A stretch of 64,000 nucleotides of DNA from Bacillota bacterium (GTDB lineage: Bacteria > Bacillota > Clostridia > Acetivibrionales > DSM-1351), in NCBI GenBank assembly GCA_023460955.1, contig JAEWOH010000040.1, positions 1-64,000 of the forward strand, read 5' to 3'. A program made the translations under genes and the position numbers. A model generated the notes under the pieces. The model saw only the letters and a program-made list of their open reading frames with translations, was not told the origin of the DNA and made no database searches. The first letter of the stretch is position 1. The number at the start of each line of letters is the position of its first letter. Shown one piece after another: positions 27,946-37,460 of the stretch.

Positions 27946-28665
27946 ATGAATGCAAAAGACATTAAAATGGGAACTAAATTAGAGGTTGAAATACCTGATT
28001 ATAAAAGCAGCAGGAATAAGGAAGAATCAACTCCCAGTTACATAAGCCAACTGGCAGATGTTATTGATGAGAAAACAATTAGTATTGTTTCTCCTATGAG
28101 CGAAGGAAGAATGAAATTTTTGTCAAGAGACTCTGAACTATTTATATATTATTTAAATGAGAGACAGGAGCTTTTATACTTTAAAGGGCTTGTTAAAGGT
28201 CATAGAAAAAGCGGGGCTCTTGATATATTTGACATCTCTATTGTCAGCGAGTTTAACAAGATTCAGAGAAGACGCTTCTATAGACTTGACGTTGTGTTAA
28301 GCAGTCTTTATAAGGTAGTAGACCAACAATTAATCAGTACAGATAAACTGGAATTTCAGAACATTAATCCGTCTGAGTTAAAGTCTGCTTACACCAAAAA
28401 TATAAGCGGTAGCGGATTTTGTCTGGTTCTGGATGAAAAAATTGATTCAGGAGCTGTACTAGATATAAGTGTCAACCTTGAAGGTTCAGCCACAATAAGG
28501 GTATTAGCCCAAGTCATAAGAACCTCAGTTGAAAAAGCAAAAAAATATGAGATAGGTCTACACTATATAAAAATCTCCCCTAGAGATTCTGATATTCTTA
28601 CTCGCTATATTTTTGAAAAGCAAAGACAAATTTTAAAAAATACAATGCAAGCTAAACTCAAATAA
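27946..28665 (+). CDS. YcgR-like PilZ domain protein (c-di-GMP effector)
   Basis: A 239-residue protein with an N-terminal YcgR-type domain (1-105) and a C-terminal PilZ domain. The cyclic-di-GMP-binding signature is complete: QRRRFYR (R109-x3-R113) and N152-x-S154-x-x-G157. YcgR proteins slow or steer the flagellar motor when c-di-GMP is high; no flagellar genes are in view. The ATG is placed seven bases after GGAG. The stop codon lies in the loop of a terminator hairpin that also includes the dinB stop. Confidence 0.88.
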   Translation: MNAKDIKMGTKLEVEIPDYKSSRNKEESTPSYISQLADVIDEKTISIVSPMSEGRMKFLSRDSELFIYYLNERQELLYFKGLVKGHRKSGALDIFDISIVSEFNKIQRRRFYRLDVVLSSLYKVVDQQLISTDKLEFQNINPSELKSAYTKNISGSGFCLVLDEKIDSGAVLDISVNLEGSATIRVLAQVIRTSVEKAKKYEIGLHYIKISPRDSDILTRYIFEKQRQILKNTMQAKLK

Positions 28666-28680
28666 GAGTTTAGCTTTTCT
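28649..28680 (+). terminator. Terminator overlapping the PilZ-gene and dinB stop codons
   Basis: AAGCTAAACTC (28649-28659) pairs with GAGTTTAGCTT (28666-28676), followed by TTCTTTATTT. The loop holds the PilZ stop TAA and the 3' arm holds the dinB stop on the opposite strand, so the convergent genes share this hairpin. Confidence 0.8.
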
Positions 28681-29857
28681 TTATTTGTACTGCCCGGGTT
28701 ATAGAGGAGGCACCATGCCTTATACGTATATTGTCAATGGTTTTTTCAAGCTTTTCCTCTTTATCAGACTGTTTGTATTCATCGCTTTCCTCAAACAGCA
28801 TAAGCTGCTTAGGCCGGTTTTCTTTTTCGAAGCTGGTTATACTTATTCCTACCAATCTTACAGGTCGTGAACTGTTCCAATTCTTTTTCATAAGCGTATA
28901 CCCCGTTTCAAAGATTTCTTTTGTCAGGTAAGTAGGTTTTATACTTACCTGTCTGGTTATACTTTGAAAATCGGAATATTTTATTGAGATTTGAATAGTT
29001 CCAGCTTTTTTATTATATTTTCTGGCATCAAACCCCACCTCTTCACAAAGTTCGAAAAATATAGCTCTTATGGCCTGAAGATCTGTTACGTCCTCTGAGA
29101 GTGTAGTAGAACGGCCAATTGATTTCATCTCGCCCAATGTATGAGGAGTTACGGGTGAGCAATCCAGACCGTTAGCATAGGCCTGTAGTTCGTACCCTAG
29201 CTTTCCAAGACATTTTTCCAGTTCTTTTATATTATATTCAGCAAGATCTCCGATTGTCATAATACCTAAATTATTCAGCTTGATACCTGTTTGTCTGCCC
29301 ACCCCGTACATTTCTGTTACCTTTAAGGGCCAAAGCTTTTCCTTAACATCCTTGAGCCATAATTCGGTAATTCCCATTGGCTTCTTCATTTCAGATGCAA
29401 TCTTAGCCAGCAGCTTATTTTCCGATATGCCTATAGAGCACCATAAGCCAAGGTTTTCATTAATGTCCGCCATGATTCTTCTGGCAGCCTCACCGGGCGT
29501 ACCAAACAGATTTTCAGTTCCTGTCATGTCCAGCCAGGCTTCATCAATGCTATTCTGCTCCAATACCGGTGAATAGTTGCCCAGCAGTGACATTACTTCT
29601 CTTGATCTTGCTTCATAAAAACTGTGGTCAGGTGGTATTAGAAGCATTCCGGGACATAACTTTAGTGCCTGGTGGACTACCATTGTAGTTTTAACTCCAA
29701 ATTTTCGAGCTTCATAATTGGCAGCAAGAATTATACCCGACCTATTTTTTGGATCTCCTGCAACTGCTGCAGGTTTTCCAATAATATGGGGGTTTCTTGA
29801 CATTTCACAGCTTATAAAAAAAGCATTCATATCAACCAGAAAAACAGTTCTTCCCAT
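28670..29857 (-). CDS. dinB: DNA polymerase IV (Y-family)
   Basis: Error-prone translesion polymerase. The 395 residues (ATG eight bases after GGAG; an upstream in-frame GTG overlaps that site) carry catalytic D9 in VDMNAFF and D105-E106 in NSIDEAW, with F14 at the steric-gate position. The little-finger domain follows, then the beta-clamp binding motif QLMLF near the C-terminus, so it can be loaded at stalled forks. DMNAFF instead of DMDAFF and SIDEAW for SIDEAF are modest variations. I see no clear LexA box upstream. Confidence 0.94.
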   Translation of the reverse strand: MGRTVFLVDMNAFFISCEMSRNPHIIGKPAAVAGDPKNRSGIILAANYEARKFGVKTTMVVHQALKLCPGMLLIPPDHSFYEARSREVMSLLGNYSPVLEQNSIDEAWLDMTGTENLFGTPGEAARRIMADINENLGLWCSIGISENKLLAKIASEMKKPMGITELWLKDVKEKLWPLKVTEMYGVGRQTGIKLNNLGIMTIGDLAEYNIKELEKCLGKLGYELQAYANGLDCSPVTPHTLGEMKSIGRSTTLSEDVTDLQAIRAIFFELCEEVGFDARKYNKKAGTIQISIKYSDFQSITRQVSIKPTYLTKEIFETGYTLMKKNWNSSRPVRLVGISITSFEKENRPKQLMLFEESDEYKQSDKEEKLEKTIDNIRIRHGASSITRAVQIKKS

Positions 29858-29953
29858 TATTTTCACTCCAAATCACTGTTGAGACGAATCCAAATTGTGC
29901 TTAGACTTTTCTGGTATATTTGCCTTCGTCTCATTAAAACTACAAAAACTACA

Positions 29954-29990
29954 AAGGGGCTGCTAAAAAGCAGCCCCTTCATTTTATTAT
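29954..29990 (-). terminator. Terminator of infC-rpmI-rplT
   Basis: AAGGGGCTGC and GCAGCCCCTT form a 10-bp stem with a six-base loop; the minus-strand tail is T-rich (TTTGTAGTTTTTG). Confidence 0.88.
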
Positions 29991-29993
29991 GTC

Positions 29994-30347
29994 TTATTTA
30001 GCGGATTTAGCCATCTCAGCAAGCTGTGCAAATCCAGCTGCATCGTTCACTGCCATATCAGCGAGAACTTTTCTGTTAAGTTCGATTCCTGATTTCTTTA
30101 ATCCACTTATGAATCTGCTGTAGGATAAACCGTTTATTCTTGCAGCAGCATTTATTCTAGCTATCCAGAGCTTTCTGAAGTCTCTCTTCTTTGCTCTTCT
30201 ATCACCGAAAGCATAGTTTAAAGATTTCATTACGGCTTGGTTAGCCATTCTAAAGAGCTTGCTCTTTGCTCCAAAATATCCTTTTGCAAGCTTCAATATT
30301 TTTTTATGTCTTGCGCGAGTTCTCATCGCACCTTTAACTCTTGCCAT
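29994..30347 (-). CDS. rplT: 50S ribosomal protein L20
   Basis: Early-assembly 50S protein that also acts as translational or transcriptional repressor of its own operon in bacteria. The 117 residues begin [26 protein letters not shown] and contain [14 protein letters not shown], all standard. Third gene of infC-rpmI-rplT, 18 bases after rpmI, with GGAGGA upstream. Confidence 0.97.
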   Translation of the reverse strand: MARVKGAMRTRARHKKILKLAKGYFGAKSKLFRMANQAVMKSLNYAFGDRRAKKRDFRKLWIARINAAARINGLSYSRFISGLKKSGIELNRKVLADMAVNDAAGFAQLAEMAKSAK

Positions 30348-30365
30348 AGTCCTTCGTCCTCCCTC

Positions 30366-30563
30366 TTATTTATATGGAATAAGTTTTCTAATAGCAGCTT
30401 CGTTAGCAGCTGAAACGTATGCACCTAATCTGTGGTGCTTCTTTGCCTTTGTCGCCTTGGAAACGAGTCTATGGCTTCTCCAAGCCTGACTTCTTTTGAT
30501 CTTTCCTGTAGCTGTTACTCTGAATCTCTTTTTTGATGCACTGTGAGTCTTTAACTTTGGCAT
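30366..30563 (-). CDS. rpmI: 50S ribosomal protein L35
   Basis: A 65-residue basic protein: [31 protein letters not shown]. Normal family length. Lies between infC and rplT with 18-base spacers on both sides, GGGAGGAG in front of the ATG. Confidence 0.97.
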   Translation of the reverse strand: MPKLKTHSASKKRFRVTATGKIKRSQAWRSHRLVSKATKAKKHHRLGAYVSAANEAAIRKLIPYK

Positions 30564-30581
30564 ATTTATTCTCCTCCCATC

Positions 30582-31094
30582 CTACTGCTTTGGATTAAGT
30601 ATCATTATCATACTTTTGCCTTCAAGTTTAGGTTTCTTTTCAACCACTCCAACGTCTTTTACTTCTTCAGCAAACTTGTCCAGAATTTCATTGCCTATAG
30701 AGGTGTAATGCATTTCTCTTCCTCTGAATTTAACTGACACCTTAACTTTGTCTCCATCCTTCAAGAACTTATATGCGTTCTTTACCTTGAATTCAAAGTC
30801 ATGATCCTCAATTGAGGGAGATACTCTGACTTCTTTTATGCTTATGATCTTTTGATTCTTTCTTGCTTCCTTCTCCTTCTTGGCAAGCTCGAACATGTAT
30901 TTACCATAATCCATTATCTTGCAAACAGGTGGAACTCCCTGCGGAGCAATCTTAACCAGGTCAAGATTCTTTGAATTGGCAAGCTTTTGGGCATCTTTAA
31001 CTGCCATGATACCAAGCATATTACCATCAGAATCGATAAGTCTGACTTCTTTATCCCTGATTTCCTCATTGATCATTAATTCATTTTTGCTAAT
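30582..31094 (-). CDS. infC: Translation initiation factor IF-3, AUU start
   Basis: Binds the 30S subunit, blocks premature 50S joining and proofreads start codons. The 170-residue form has the N-domain ([22 protein letters not shown]), the linker helix and the C-domain ([16 protein letters not shown]). No ATG is correctly spaced: the first, at 31076, is about 25 bases from the Shine-Dalgarno site, and a GTG overlaps it. An ATT codon (31094-31092) lies seven bases after GGAGGT. AUU is the known autoregulatory start of infC in other bacteria because IF-3 discriminates against it. Confidence 0.93.
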   Translation of the reverse strand: MSKNELMINEEIRDKEVRLIDSDGNMLGIMAVKDAQKLANSKNLDLVKIAPQGVPPVCKIMDYGKYMFELAKKEKEARKNQKIISIKEVRVSPSIEDHDFEFKVKNAYKFLKDGDKVKVSVKFRGREMHYTSIGNEILDKFAEEVKDVGVVEKKPKLEGKSMIMILNPKQ

Positions 31095-31297
31095 AGTTGA
31101 CACCTCCGAAATATAATAGGCAGAAGATTTACTTCAAGTCCTCACTAAAATAAAAAACAATAAAAAAAGTGGATAGAAAAAGTATCCACAATAATCTCAG
31201 TCAGTACGAAAACCGCACTTTAATAACCGATATTAACCCTGCAAATCAATAGTCCGCTGGGTGAGAAGTGGAAAACTTCTTCTTGTTTTGCATAAAT
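31095..31297 (-). ncRNA. infC operon leader with attenuator
   Basis: About 200 bases of leader precede infC. Near its start GAAGT and ACTTC form a hairpin, followed by CTCACCCAGCGGAC. Near its end GTGGATA and TATCCAC (stem 31169-31175/31183-31189) are followed by seven T: a complete intrinsic terminator inside the leader. Firmicute infC-rpmI-rplT leaders are commonly attenuated in response to L20, which fits this layout. Confidence 0.62.
31162..31189 (-). terminator. Leader terminator (attenuator) upstream of infC
   Basis: Seven-base stem GTGGATA/TATCCAC with loop CTTTTTC and a TTTTTTT tail, located 70 bases before the start codon. Confidence 0.85.
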
Positions 31298-31326
31298 ATG
31301 ATAACAAAATATGATTTACTTGTCAA
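31298..31326 (-). promoter_or_regulatory. Promoter of the infC operon
   Basis: Minus-strand TTGACA (31326-31321), 17-base spacer, TATCAT (31303-31298). A consensus -35 with ideal spacing; the transcript would carry the attenuator leader. Confidence 0.85.
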
Positions 31327-31386
31327 TTGAAATTTTATTTTAAAGTGTAAAATGTTTATAAGTACTTACGTACTGTGTAATATTTA

Positions 31387-31869
31387 TCATTTAATACGTT
31401 CATATACCAGAAATTTATAATCAAAAGGATTTTTTTCATCCCTAATTCCCGGCTCAGCTGAAATCAGTTTCCACTGTGAGTAATCTATCTTTGGAAAAAA
31501 AGCATCTGCCTCAAATTCACTGTCTATCTCTGTAATATATAACCTGTCAGCAAGCGGCAGAAAGGCTTTATATATTTCAGCCCCTCCAATAATAAATGCT
31601 TCCTTTTCAGATATACAAGTCTTCGCTTTCTCAATTGAATCAACTGTTATACAGCCCTCCGGCCGATAGCCTGTATCTCTTGTAATGACTATGTTTGTAC
31701 GTCCGGCTAAAGGTTTTCCTATGGATTCAAAGGTTTTTCTGCCCATTATAACAGGTTTCCCGAGTGTTACCTTCTTAAAGTATGCAAAATCCGAAGGAAG
31801 ATACCAGGGCATTCTGTTTTTGCAGCCCAGCTCGTTATTCTTCCCCATTGCCCAAATCATTGAGATCAT
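31387..31869 (-). CDS. folA: Dihydrofolate reductase
   Basis: Reduces dihydrofolate to tetrahydrofolate with NADPH, regenerating the cofactor used by thymidylate synthase. The 160 residues include [35 protein letters not shown] with the acidic active-site residue in PSDF, and the FIIGGAEIY motif. Its ATG overlaps the thyA stop (ATGA), indicating translational coupling. Confidence 0.96.
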   Translation of the reverse strand: MISMIWAMGKNNELGCKNRMPWYLPSDFAYFKKVTLGKPVIMGRKTFESIGKPLAGRTNIVITRDTGYRPEGCITVDSIEKAKTCISEKEAFIIGGAEIYKAFLPLADRLYITEIDSEFEADAFFPKIDYSQWKLISAEPGIRDEKNPFDYKFLVYERIK

Positions 31870-32660
31870 ATAGCAACAGCTCCCTTTATGTGTGGATGAG
31901 GATCATAATCCGTAAGTGTGAAGTCCTCAAATTTAAAGGAGAACAAATCCTTTACATCAGGGTTTATATTCATTTTTGGCAGCGCTCTGGGCTCTCTTGA
32001 AAGCTGGAGTTTAACCTGTTCCAGGTGGTTAAGGTATATATGTGCGTCGCCCAGAGTGTGGACAAATTCGCCCGGCTTTAAGCCGCATGCCTGTGCAACC
32101 ATCATTGTAAACAGGGCGTATGAAGCGATATTAAACGGTACGCCAATAAATACATCTGCGCTTCTCTGATAGAGCATACAGGACAGCGTGCCGTTTACGA
32201 CGTAGAACTGATAGAAGCAGTGGCAGGGCGGCAGTGCCATCTTATCTATTTCTCCAACATTCCAGGAGCAGACTATCAGTCTTCTGGAATCAGGATTGTT
32301 CTTAATCTGAGAAATAACGTCACCTAACTGATCAATCTGCCTTCCATCTGAAGTCCCCCACGATCTCCACTGATGTCCGTAAACAGGGCCTAACTCACCG
32401 TTTTCATCAGCCCATTCATCCCAGATAGAAACCCCGTTATCCTTTAGATATTTTATATTTGTCTCTCCTTTTATGAACCAAAGTAATTCATGAATAATTG
32501 ATTTCAAGTGGAGTTTTTTTGTTGTCAGTAATGGAAAGCCTTCCTGTAAATTAAATCTCATTTGATATCCAAAAGTACTTATTGTTCCTGTACCTGTTCT
32601 GTCTTCCTTTTTTATACCATTCTTTAATATGTGATCACACAAATCAAGATATTGTTTCAT
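31866..32660 (-). CDS. thyA: Thymidylate synthase (ThyA)
   Basis: Methylates dUMP to dTMP using methylene-tetrahydrofolate, producing dihydrofolate for the coupled folA product. The 264-residue protein has the catalytic cysteine in [32 protein letters not shown] for substrate binding, and a C-terminus ending KGAVAI (the terminal residue closes over the active site). GGGGGAT precedes the ATG. First gene of thyA-folA. Confidence 0.97.
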   Translation of the reverse strand: MKQYLDLCDHILKNGIKKEDRTGTGTISTFGYQMRFNLQEGFPLLTTKKLHLKSIIHELLWFIKGETNIKYLKDNGVSIWDEWADENGELGPVYGHQWRSWGTSDGRQIDQLGDVISQIKNNPDSRRLIVCSWNVGEIDKMALPPCHCFYQFYVVNGTLSCMLYQRSADVFIGVPFNIASYALFTMMVAQACGLKPGEFVHTLGDAHIYLNHLEQVKLQLSREPRALPKMNINPDVKDLFSFKFEDFTLTDYDPHPHIKGAVAI

Positions 32661-32782
32661 TATTCAATCCCCCAAAACAAATTTTTTAAAACCTGTCCTG
32701 TATATTATTTCATATTTTAAATTTAAACACAAATTTCAAAATTCCCAATAACTAATAATAAAGCTCGCCTTGTCTTAAAATA

Positions 32783-34228
32783 TTACTTCCACTTGTTTTT
32801 TAAGCTTTTATTATAGTTTTTAAGAGGTTTGAATAATACCTCAGTCCCGGTGGACGCCAATATAAACACAATGAGCATAGCAAAATATCTGTACCTTACC
32901 TGAATCTCAATCAGCATATGTATACCGAAATAAAACAGCAGAATAATTATAAGCAGAAGTGCTACAGAGTTAAACCTTGGGTTGCCAAACATACGCACCA
33001 GACCGATAGCCAATAAGATAAATATTCCTACATAATACATTTTTTCTATTCCCATTACTACCGGTTCAACTTTTTTTATTTTCTCAGGAGCTACCAGCTT
33101 TCCATCTCTTTCCTCATAATTACTCCACATTAGGGTGTCAGGCTGAGCCCACATTACACCAATTTTAATTCCCATGAAGGCAAGCATTCTGTAAGGTTCT
33201 ATCTGAAGCCTTTCCTTTACTGTGTCCAGTGCCTTGTCATTTCTCTCCGATATATTCTTTATAGTGAATATTTTATTCTCATCTTCATAGGAAAACTGCC
33301 CCATTGATTTTTGATTCAAGCCCACAACAAATTTCCACAGAGGCATATTGTTTTTCAGACCTTCAGTGTTAACTCCTGTGCCCCTTACAGCTGCAGACAA
33401 CCCAAAGCCGACAACAATATAAACTGCAATAAGTAATGCAGAGAATATAACCTTCCCTTTACCCCTTTTATTCTTTATTTCAAGCACCGTCCATACTACT
33501 ATTGATGCTATTATAACTACGCCCAATGGTCTCACAGCATTTCCCACAGCTATAAGTATTCCAGCTGTAACGCTCCTGAATAAGAGGCCTATATTTTCAT
33601 TTAGTAAAACATAAATTGCCACTAAGAACATAAAAGCTGCAAAGTGTTGGTTTGTCAAAACTGAAGTCAGGAAATACGGAGCAGGATAGAATAAATACAA
33701 AAGAGCTACAAATCTGGCAGTTAAATCATTTGATACCTTTCTCGAAATAAGATAAATCAGCACATTGGAACCTGCCATAAAAAAGCAGTTTACAAGTTTA
33801 AGAGAAAGCAGACCAGTACCGAAAAGCTTCATAATTCCAGCATAATAAATGACAGGACCGGTTTGATAAGCCCAGGTTTTAAAATAGGAGTAACGTTCAA
33901 GCCCTATCTTTCCGTTAACTAAATCCACAGCATAATTGTAGAACAGTCCAAAATCTGAAACAGGTTTTGTATTCATAAAATATGCAAAAGTTCCTTTAAC
34001 TAAAAACGCCATTATAAAAACCATAATGGCGAAGGCAGCTGGCATTATATCAAGTTTTGCAGAGACAAATAAAATAACAGCAAATACAGGAATTATTAGA
34101 AGAGCATACAGCCACGAGTTTAAATACACCGAAACCCCTATATTAATAATGGCTATATAGATTGAGAATATGGCTGTAACCAAAACTATAATCTTGTAAA
34201 ATGATGACGAAGGTCTTATTGTTTCCAT
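32783..34228 (-). CDS. Polytopic membrane glycosyltransferase, GT39/PMT-like
   Basis: A 481-residue integral membrane protein with about ten to twelve hydrophobic helices and extracytoplasmic loops. The first large loop has KPVSDFGLFYNYAVDLVNGKIG with the conserved acidic residue expected for GT-C enzymes that use polyprenyl-phosphate sugars. The gene follows a GT2 polyprenyl-phosphate glycosyltransferase by 14 bases, a common donor-synthase/transferase pair for wall-polymer or protein glycosylation. The ATG follows GAGGT; a TTG one codon earlier is less likely. Acceptor unknown. Confidence 0.82.
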   Translation of the reverse strand: METIRPSSSFYKIIVLVTAIFSIYIAIINIGVSVYLNSWLYALLIIPVFAVILFVSAKLDIMPAAFAIMVFIMAFLVKGTFAYFMNTKPVSDFGLFYNYAVDLVNGKIGLERYSYFKTWAYQTGPVIYYAGIMKLFGTGLLSLKLVNCFFMAGSNVLIYLISRKVSNDLTARFVALLYLFYPAPYFLTSVLTNQHFAAFMFLVAIYVLLNENIGLLFRSVTAGILIAVGNAVRPLGVVIIASIVVWTVLEIKNKRGKGKVIFSALLIAVYIVVGFGLSAAVRGTGVNTEGLKNNMPLWKFVVGLNQKSMGQFSYEDENKIFTIKNISERNDKALDTVKERLQIEPYRMLAFMGIKIGVMWAQPDTLMWSNYEERDGKLVAPEKIKKVEPVVMGIEKMYYVGIFILLAIGLVRMFGNPRFNSVALLLIIILLFYFGIHMLIEIQVRYRYFAMLIVFILASTGTEVLFKPLKNYNKSLKNKWK

Positions 34229-34242
34229 CAATTACCTCTTAA

Positions 34243-35205
34243 TTATTCATGCAGCTTCTCTTTTTTGTCCTCTTCAAACCCTGTCAATTCACCAACAATA
34301 TAGAGAGGTCTCGCTTTTACCTCTTCGTATATTCTCCCCACATATTCACCCATAATACCTAAGACTATAAGCATTACGCCGTTGAGGAAAAGGGTTACTG
34401 CTATTGAGGATGCCCACCCTGAAACCACATCATTTTTTATGAATTTCTGAACAAGTACAATAATAAGGTATATAAAGCTTAGGGCCGATACCAGCATTCC
34501 GATAAAGGTTGCAAGCTTTAAGGGTTTATATGAAAAAGAGAATATTCCGTCGCCTGCGAGCTTAAGCATTTTCTTTAACGGATATTTTGTTTCTCCAGCA
34601 AATCTTTTTTCTCTATGATAATCTACGCTGGTTTGCTTGAAGCCAACCCAACTTACAAGTCCTCTCACATACCTGGATCTCTCGGGCAGACATTTCATCG
34701 CATCACATACTTTTCTATCTATAAGTCTGAAATCTCCCACATCCACAGGGAGCTTAACGTCAGTCATGCTGTCAAGGAAGCGGTAGAAAATTTTAGCTGT
34801 GAGTTTCTTAAAGATGGTTTCTCCGTCTCTGTGCAATCTTCTTCCATAGACGACCTGATAACCTTCCATCCATTTGTCCACCATTTTAAGAATAATTTCT
34901 GGAGGATCTTGTAAATCTGCGTCAATTATAACAATAGCATCTCCCTTGGCATAATCCATTCCGGCAGTAATGGCTATCTGGTGTCCGAAATTCCTGGCGA
35001 AGTTTATAACACGGACCTGATTGTTCCGGGCAGCTATATCCTTCAACTTTGAGTACGTATTATCCCTACTTCCGTCATTGATAAAAATGTACTCAACCTC
35101 CATAAAATAATCTTTGAATACTTCGGATAAACGCCTGAAAGTTTCATCAATTACCTCTTGTTCATTATAAACAGGTACTACAACTGACAGCAGCTTTTTT
35201 GACAT
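34243..35205 (-). CDS. GT2 polyprenyl-phosphate glycosyltransferase (DPM1/GtrB-like)
   Basis: A 320-residue enzyme that likely moves a hexose from a nucleotide sugar onto undecaprenyl phosphate at the cytoplasmic face. The GT-A domain shows VVVPVYNEQEVI, the DADLQDPPE metal motif and VYGRRLHRDGE. Two membrane helices follow (about 229-251 and 262-284). The lipid-linked sugar would be used by the adjacent membrane GT39-like protein. GGAGGAAGG lies before the ATG. Confidence 0.92.
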   Translation of the reverse strand: MSKKLLSVVVPVYNEQEVIDETFRRLSEVFKDYFMEVEYIFINDGSRDNTYSKLKDIAARNNQVRVINFARNFGHQIAITAGMDYAKGDAIVIIDADLQDPPEIILKMVDKWMEGYQVVYGRRLHRDGETIFKKLTAKIFYRFLDSMTDVKLPVDVGDFRLIDRKVCDAMKCLPERSRYVRGLVSWVGFKQTSVDYHREKRFAGETKYPLKKMLKLAGDGIFSFSYKPLKLATFIGMLVSALSFIYLIIVLVQKFIKNDVVSGWASSIAVTLFLNGVMLIVLGIMGEYVGRIYEEVKARPLYIVGELTGFEEDKKEKLHE

Positions 35206-35421
35206 AGCCTTCCTCCATAAGCTCTTAAGCTTAACAATAAATTTTCATAAAAACTAGTAATTCCAAATAAAACCAACGAAACACCAAAAGATATTATAAC
35301 ACAGCGTGAAAACCCAGTAAACCTATTGAAGCAACCATCTATTTACGTAAGCTTTATTTATAGTTTTAATTCAATAGAGATTATTGTCAATTCCGGCTGT
35401 TTGTAATACAGAATATTAATT

Positions 35422-35457
35422 AAAAAATAAGAGGCATCTTGTATGACGCCTCTTATT
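35422..35457 (-). terminator. Terminator of the thrS operon
   Basis: Minus-strand AATAAGAGGC and GCCTCTTATT form a 10-bp stem, followed by TTTTAATT, about 35 bases after the second thrS stop. Confidence 0.9.
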
Positions 35458-35491
35458 CTTCTAATTGTTAGCTTAGATTATTTGGTTAAAA

Positions 35492-37429
35492 CTATCTTGC
35501 CCTTGTTCTTATTTCTTCAACTATCTTGTCAACAAACTGGTCGGCAGACATGGTTCCGAGATCTCCGTCTTTTCTTGATCTTACGGCCACAGCATCGTTT
35601 TCCATTTCCTTGTCACCTATGACAAGCATATATGGTATCTTTTCCATCTGAGCCTCTCTGATCTTATAGCCAATCTTTTCATTTCTGTAATCAACTTCAA
35701 CTCTTACGCCTTTATCTTTTAACATTTGTCCCACTTTTTGAGCAAAATCATGATGTTTGTCAACTAATGGCAATATTTTTGCCTGTACGGGACACAGCCA
35801 GGTTGGGAAAGCTCCTGCATACTTTTCTATAAGCATTGCCAGTGTTCTTTCGTAGCAGCCTATTGAAGTTCTGTGTATTACATAAGGATGCTTCTTCTCA
35901 TTGTTCTTATCAATATAAACCATATCCAGACGTTCAGCCAACGCAAAATCAACCTGTACTGTAATTATTGTATCTTCCTTGCCGTGAACGTTCTTAAACT
36001 GAATATCCAGTTTAGGTCCATAGAAGGCTGCCTCGCCTTCTGCTTCCTTATAATCTATCTTCAAATGATCAAGAATAGTTCTCATCTTACCCTGAACATC
36101 TTCCCAATCTTCAGCATTACCTATATATTTTTCTTTATTATTCGGATCCCATTTGGAGAATCTGTAGGTTACATCATCCTGAATCCCAAGTGTCTCCATC
36201 ATAAATTTGATAAGGTCAACAACACCCTTAAATTCCTCTTCCAACTGTTCAGGTGTACATACCAGGTGACCTTCAGAAATAGTAAACTGACGGACACGAA
36301 TGAGACCGTGCATTTCACCGGAAGCTTCATTTCTGAACAGAGTTGAAGTCTCGCCGTATCTTATGGGAAGGTCACGGTAGCTGTGAAGTTTTGATTTATA
36401 TATCATAAACTGGAAAGGACAGGTCATTGGTCTTAACGCCATCACCTCATCATCCTTTTCCTCATCTCCGAGTACGAACATGCCTTCCTTATAGTGCTGC
36501 CAGTGGCCCGACAGCTTGTAAAGATCGCTCTTTGCCATTAATGGAGTTTTTGTGAGTACATAGCCTCTTCTTTCCTCTTCATCCTCAACAAATCTCTGAA
36601 GAGTCTGTACAATCTTCGCGCCCTTAGGCATCAGCAAAGGCAAGCCCTGTCCGATTTCTTCAACTGTCGTGAAGAGTTCCAGTTCCCTTCCCAGCTTGTT
36701 GTGATCACGTTTTTTTGCTTCCTCAAGTCTTGTTACATAATCCTCCAGTTCGCTCTTCTTAGGGAACGCAGTACCATAAACCCTCTGGAGCATTTTGTTC
36801 TTTTCATTACCTCTCCAGTAGGCACCGGCTGCACTCATAAGCTTTACAGCTTTGAGTTTGCCTGTCCAAGGCAGATGAGGGCCTGCACACAGATCTACAA
36901 AGTCACCCTGTTTATAGAAGGAAATTTCTTCTCCTTCGGGCAGGTCCTTAATCAATTCCATCTTATAAGGCTCACCTTTTTCTTCCATGAACTTAATTGC
37001 CTCTTCCCTAGGAAGGGTAAACCTCTCCATGGATAGGTCTTCTTTAATAATTTTCTCCATTTCCTTTTCCAGCTTGGATAAATCTTCAGGTGAAAAGTTT
37101 TTTTCTACGTCAAAGTCATAATAAAAACCATTATCAATGGCTGGACCTATTGCTAGCTTTACAGCCGGGAAAAGCCTTTTAACTGCTTGTGCAAGTACAT
37201 GTGATGCAGTGTGTCTGTACGCGAATCTACCGCCTTCATCATTAAAGGTAAGAAGACTTAAGGAGCAGTCTTTATCCAGTTTAAAGCTTAAATCCTTAAC
37301 CTTTCCGTCAACCTCACCTGCCAGTGCGGCTCTTGCAAGGCCTGCGCTAATACTTTCAGCGACCTCCAGAATTGAAATACCCTCTTGGTATTCTTGTACA
37401 CTTCCATCTTTTAGTGTAACTTTAATCAT
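35492..37429 (-). CDS. Threonyl-tRNA synthetase, divergent second copy
   Basis: A 645-residue class II synthetase of ThrRS architecture: TGS domain (1-60), the HTASH editing motif (H73, H77) with CAGPH, a class II core with FRNEASGEMHGLIRVRQF, and a C-terminal anticodon-binding domain. Its N-terminal 230 residues are very like those of the upstream copy, but the catalytic core differs sharply: MTCPFQFMIY replaces MNCPGGILVF and SEGHLVC replaces DDAHIF. The zinc ligands Cys and His appear retained. It follows the first copy by 31 bases under the same T-box. A specialised or inhibitor-tolerant isoform is a reasonable guess, not shown. Confidence 0.88.
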   Translation of the reverse strand: MIKVTLKDGSVQEYQEGISILEVAESISAGLARAALAGEVDGKVKDLSFKLDKDCSLSLLTFNDEGGRFAYRHTASHVLAQAVKRLFPAVKLAIGPAIDNGFYYDFDVEKNFSPEDLSKLEKEMEKIIKEDLSMERFTLPREEAIKFMEEKGEPYKMELIKDLPEGEEISFYKQGDFVDLCAGPHLPWTGKLKAVKLMSAAGAYWRGNEKNKMLQRVYGTAFPKKSELEDYVTRLEEAKKRDHNKLGRELELFTTVEEIGQGLPLLMPKGAKIVQTLQRFVEDEEERRGYVLTKTPLMAKSDLYKLSGHWQHYKEGMFVLGDEEKDDEVMALRPMTCPFQFMIYKSKLHSYRDLPIRYGETSTLFRNEASGEMHGLIRVRQFTISEGHLVCTPEQLEEEFKGVVDLIKFMMETLGIQDDVTYRFSKWDPNNKEKYIGNAEDWEDVQGKMRTILDHLKIDYKEAEGEAAFYGPKLDIQFKNVHGKEDTIITVQVDFALAERLDMVYIDKNNEKKHPYVIHRTSIGCYERTLAMLIEKYAGAFPTWLCPVQAKILPLVDKHHDFAQKVGQMLKDKGVRVEVDYRNEKIGYKIREAQMEKIPYMLVIGDKEMENDAVAVRSRKDGDLGTMSADQFVDKIVEEIRTRAR

Positions 37430-37460
37430 GTATAATCTCCTTTTTTATAGTGTAAAATGT

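Noticed and set aside
35873..36346. Long plus-strand frames opposite both thrS genes
   Set aside because: Antisense shadows of strongly conserved synthetase coding sequence; no homology and no Shine-Dalgarno sites.
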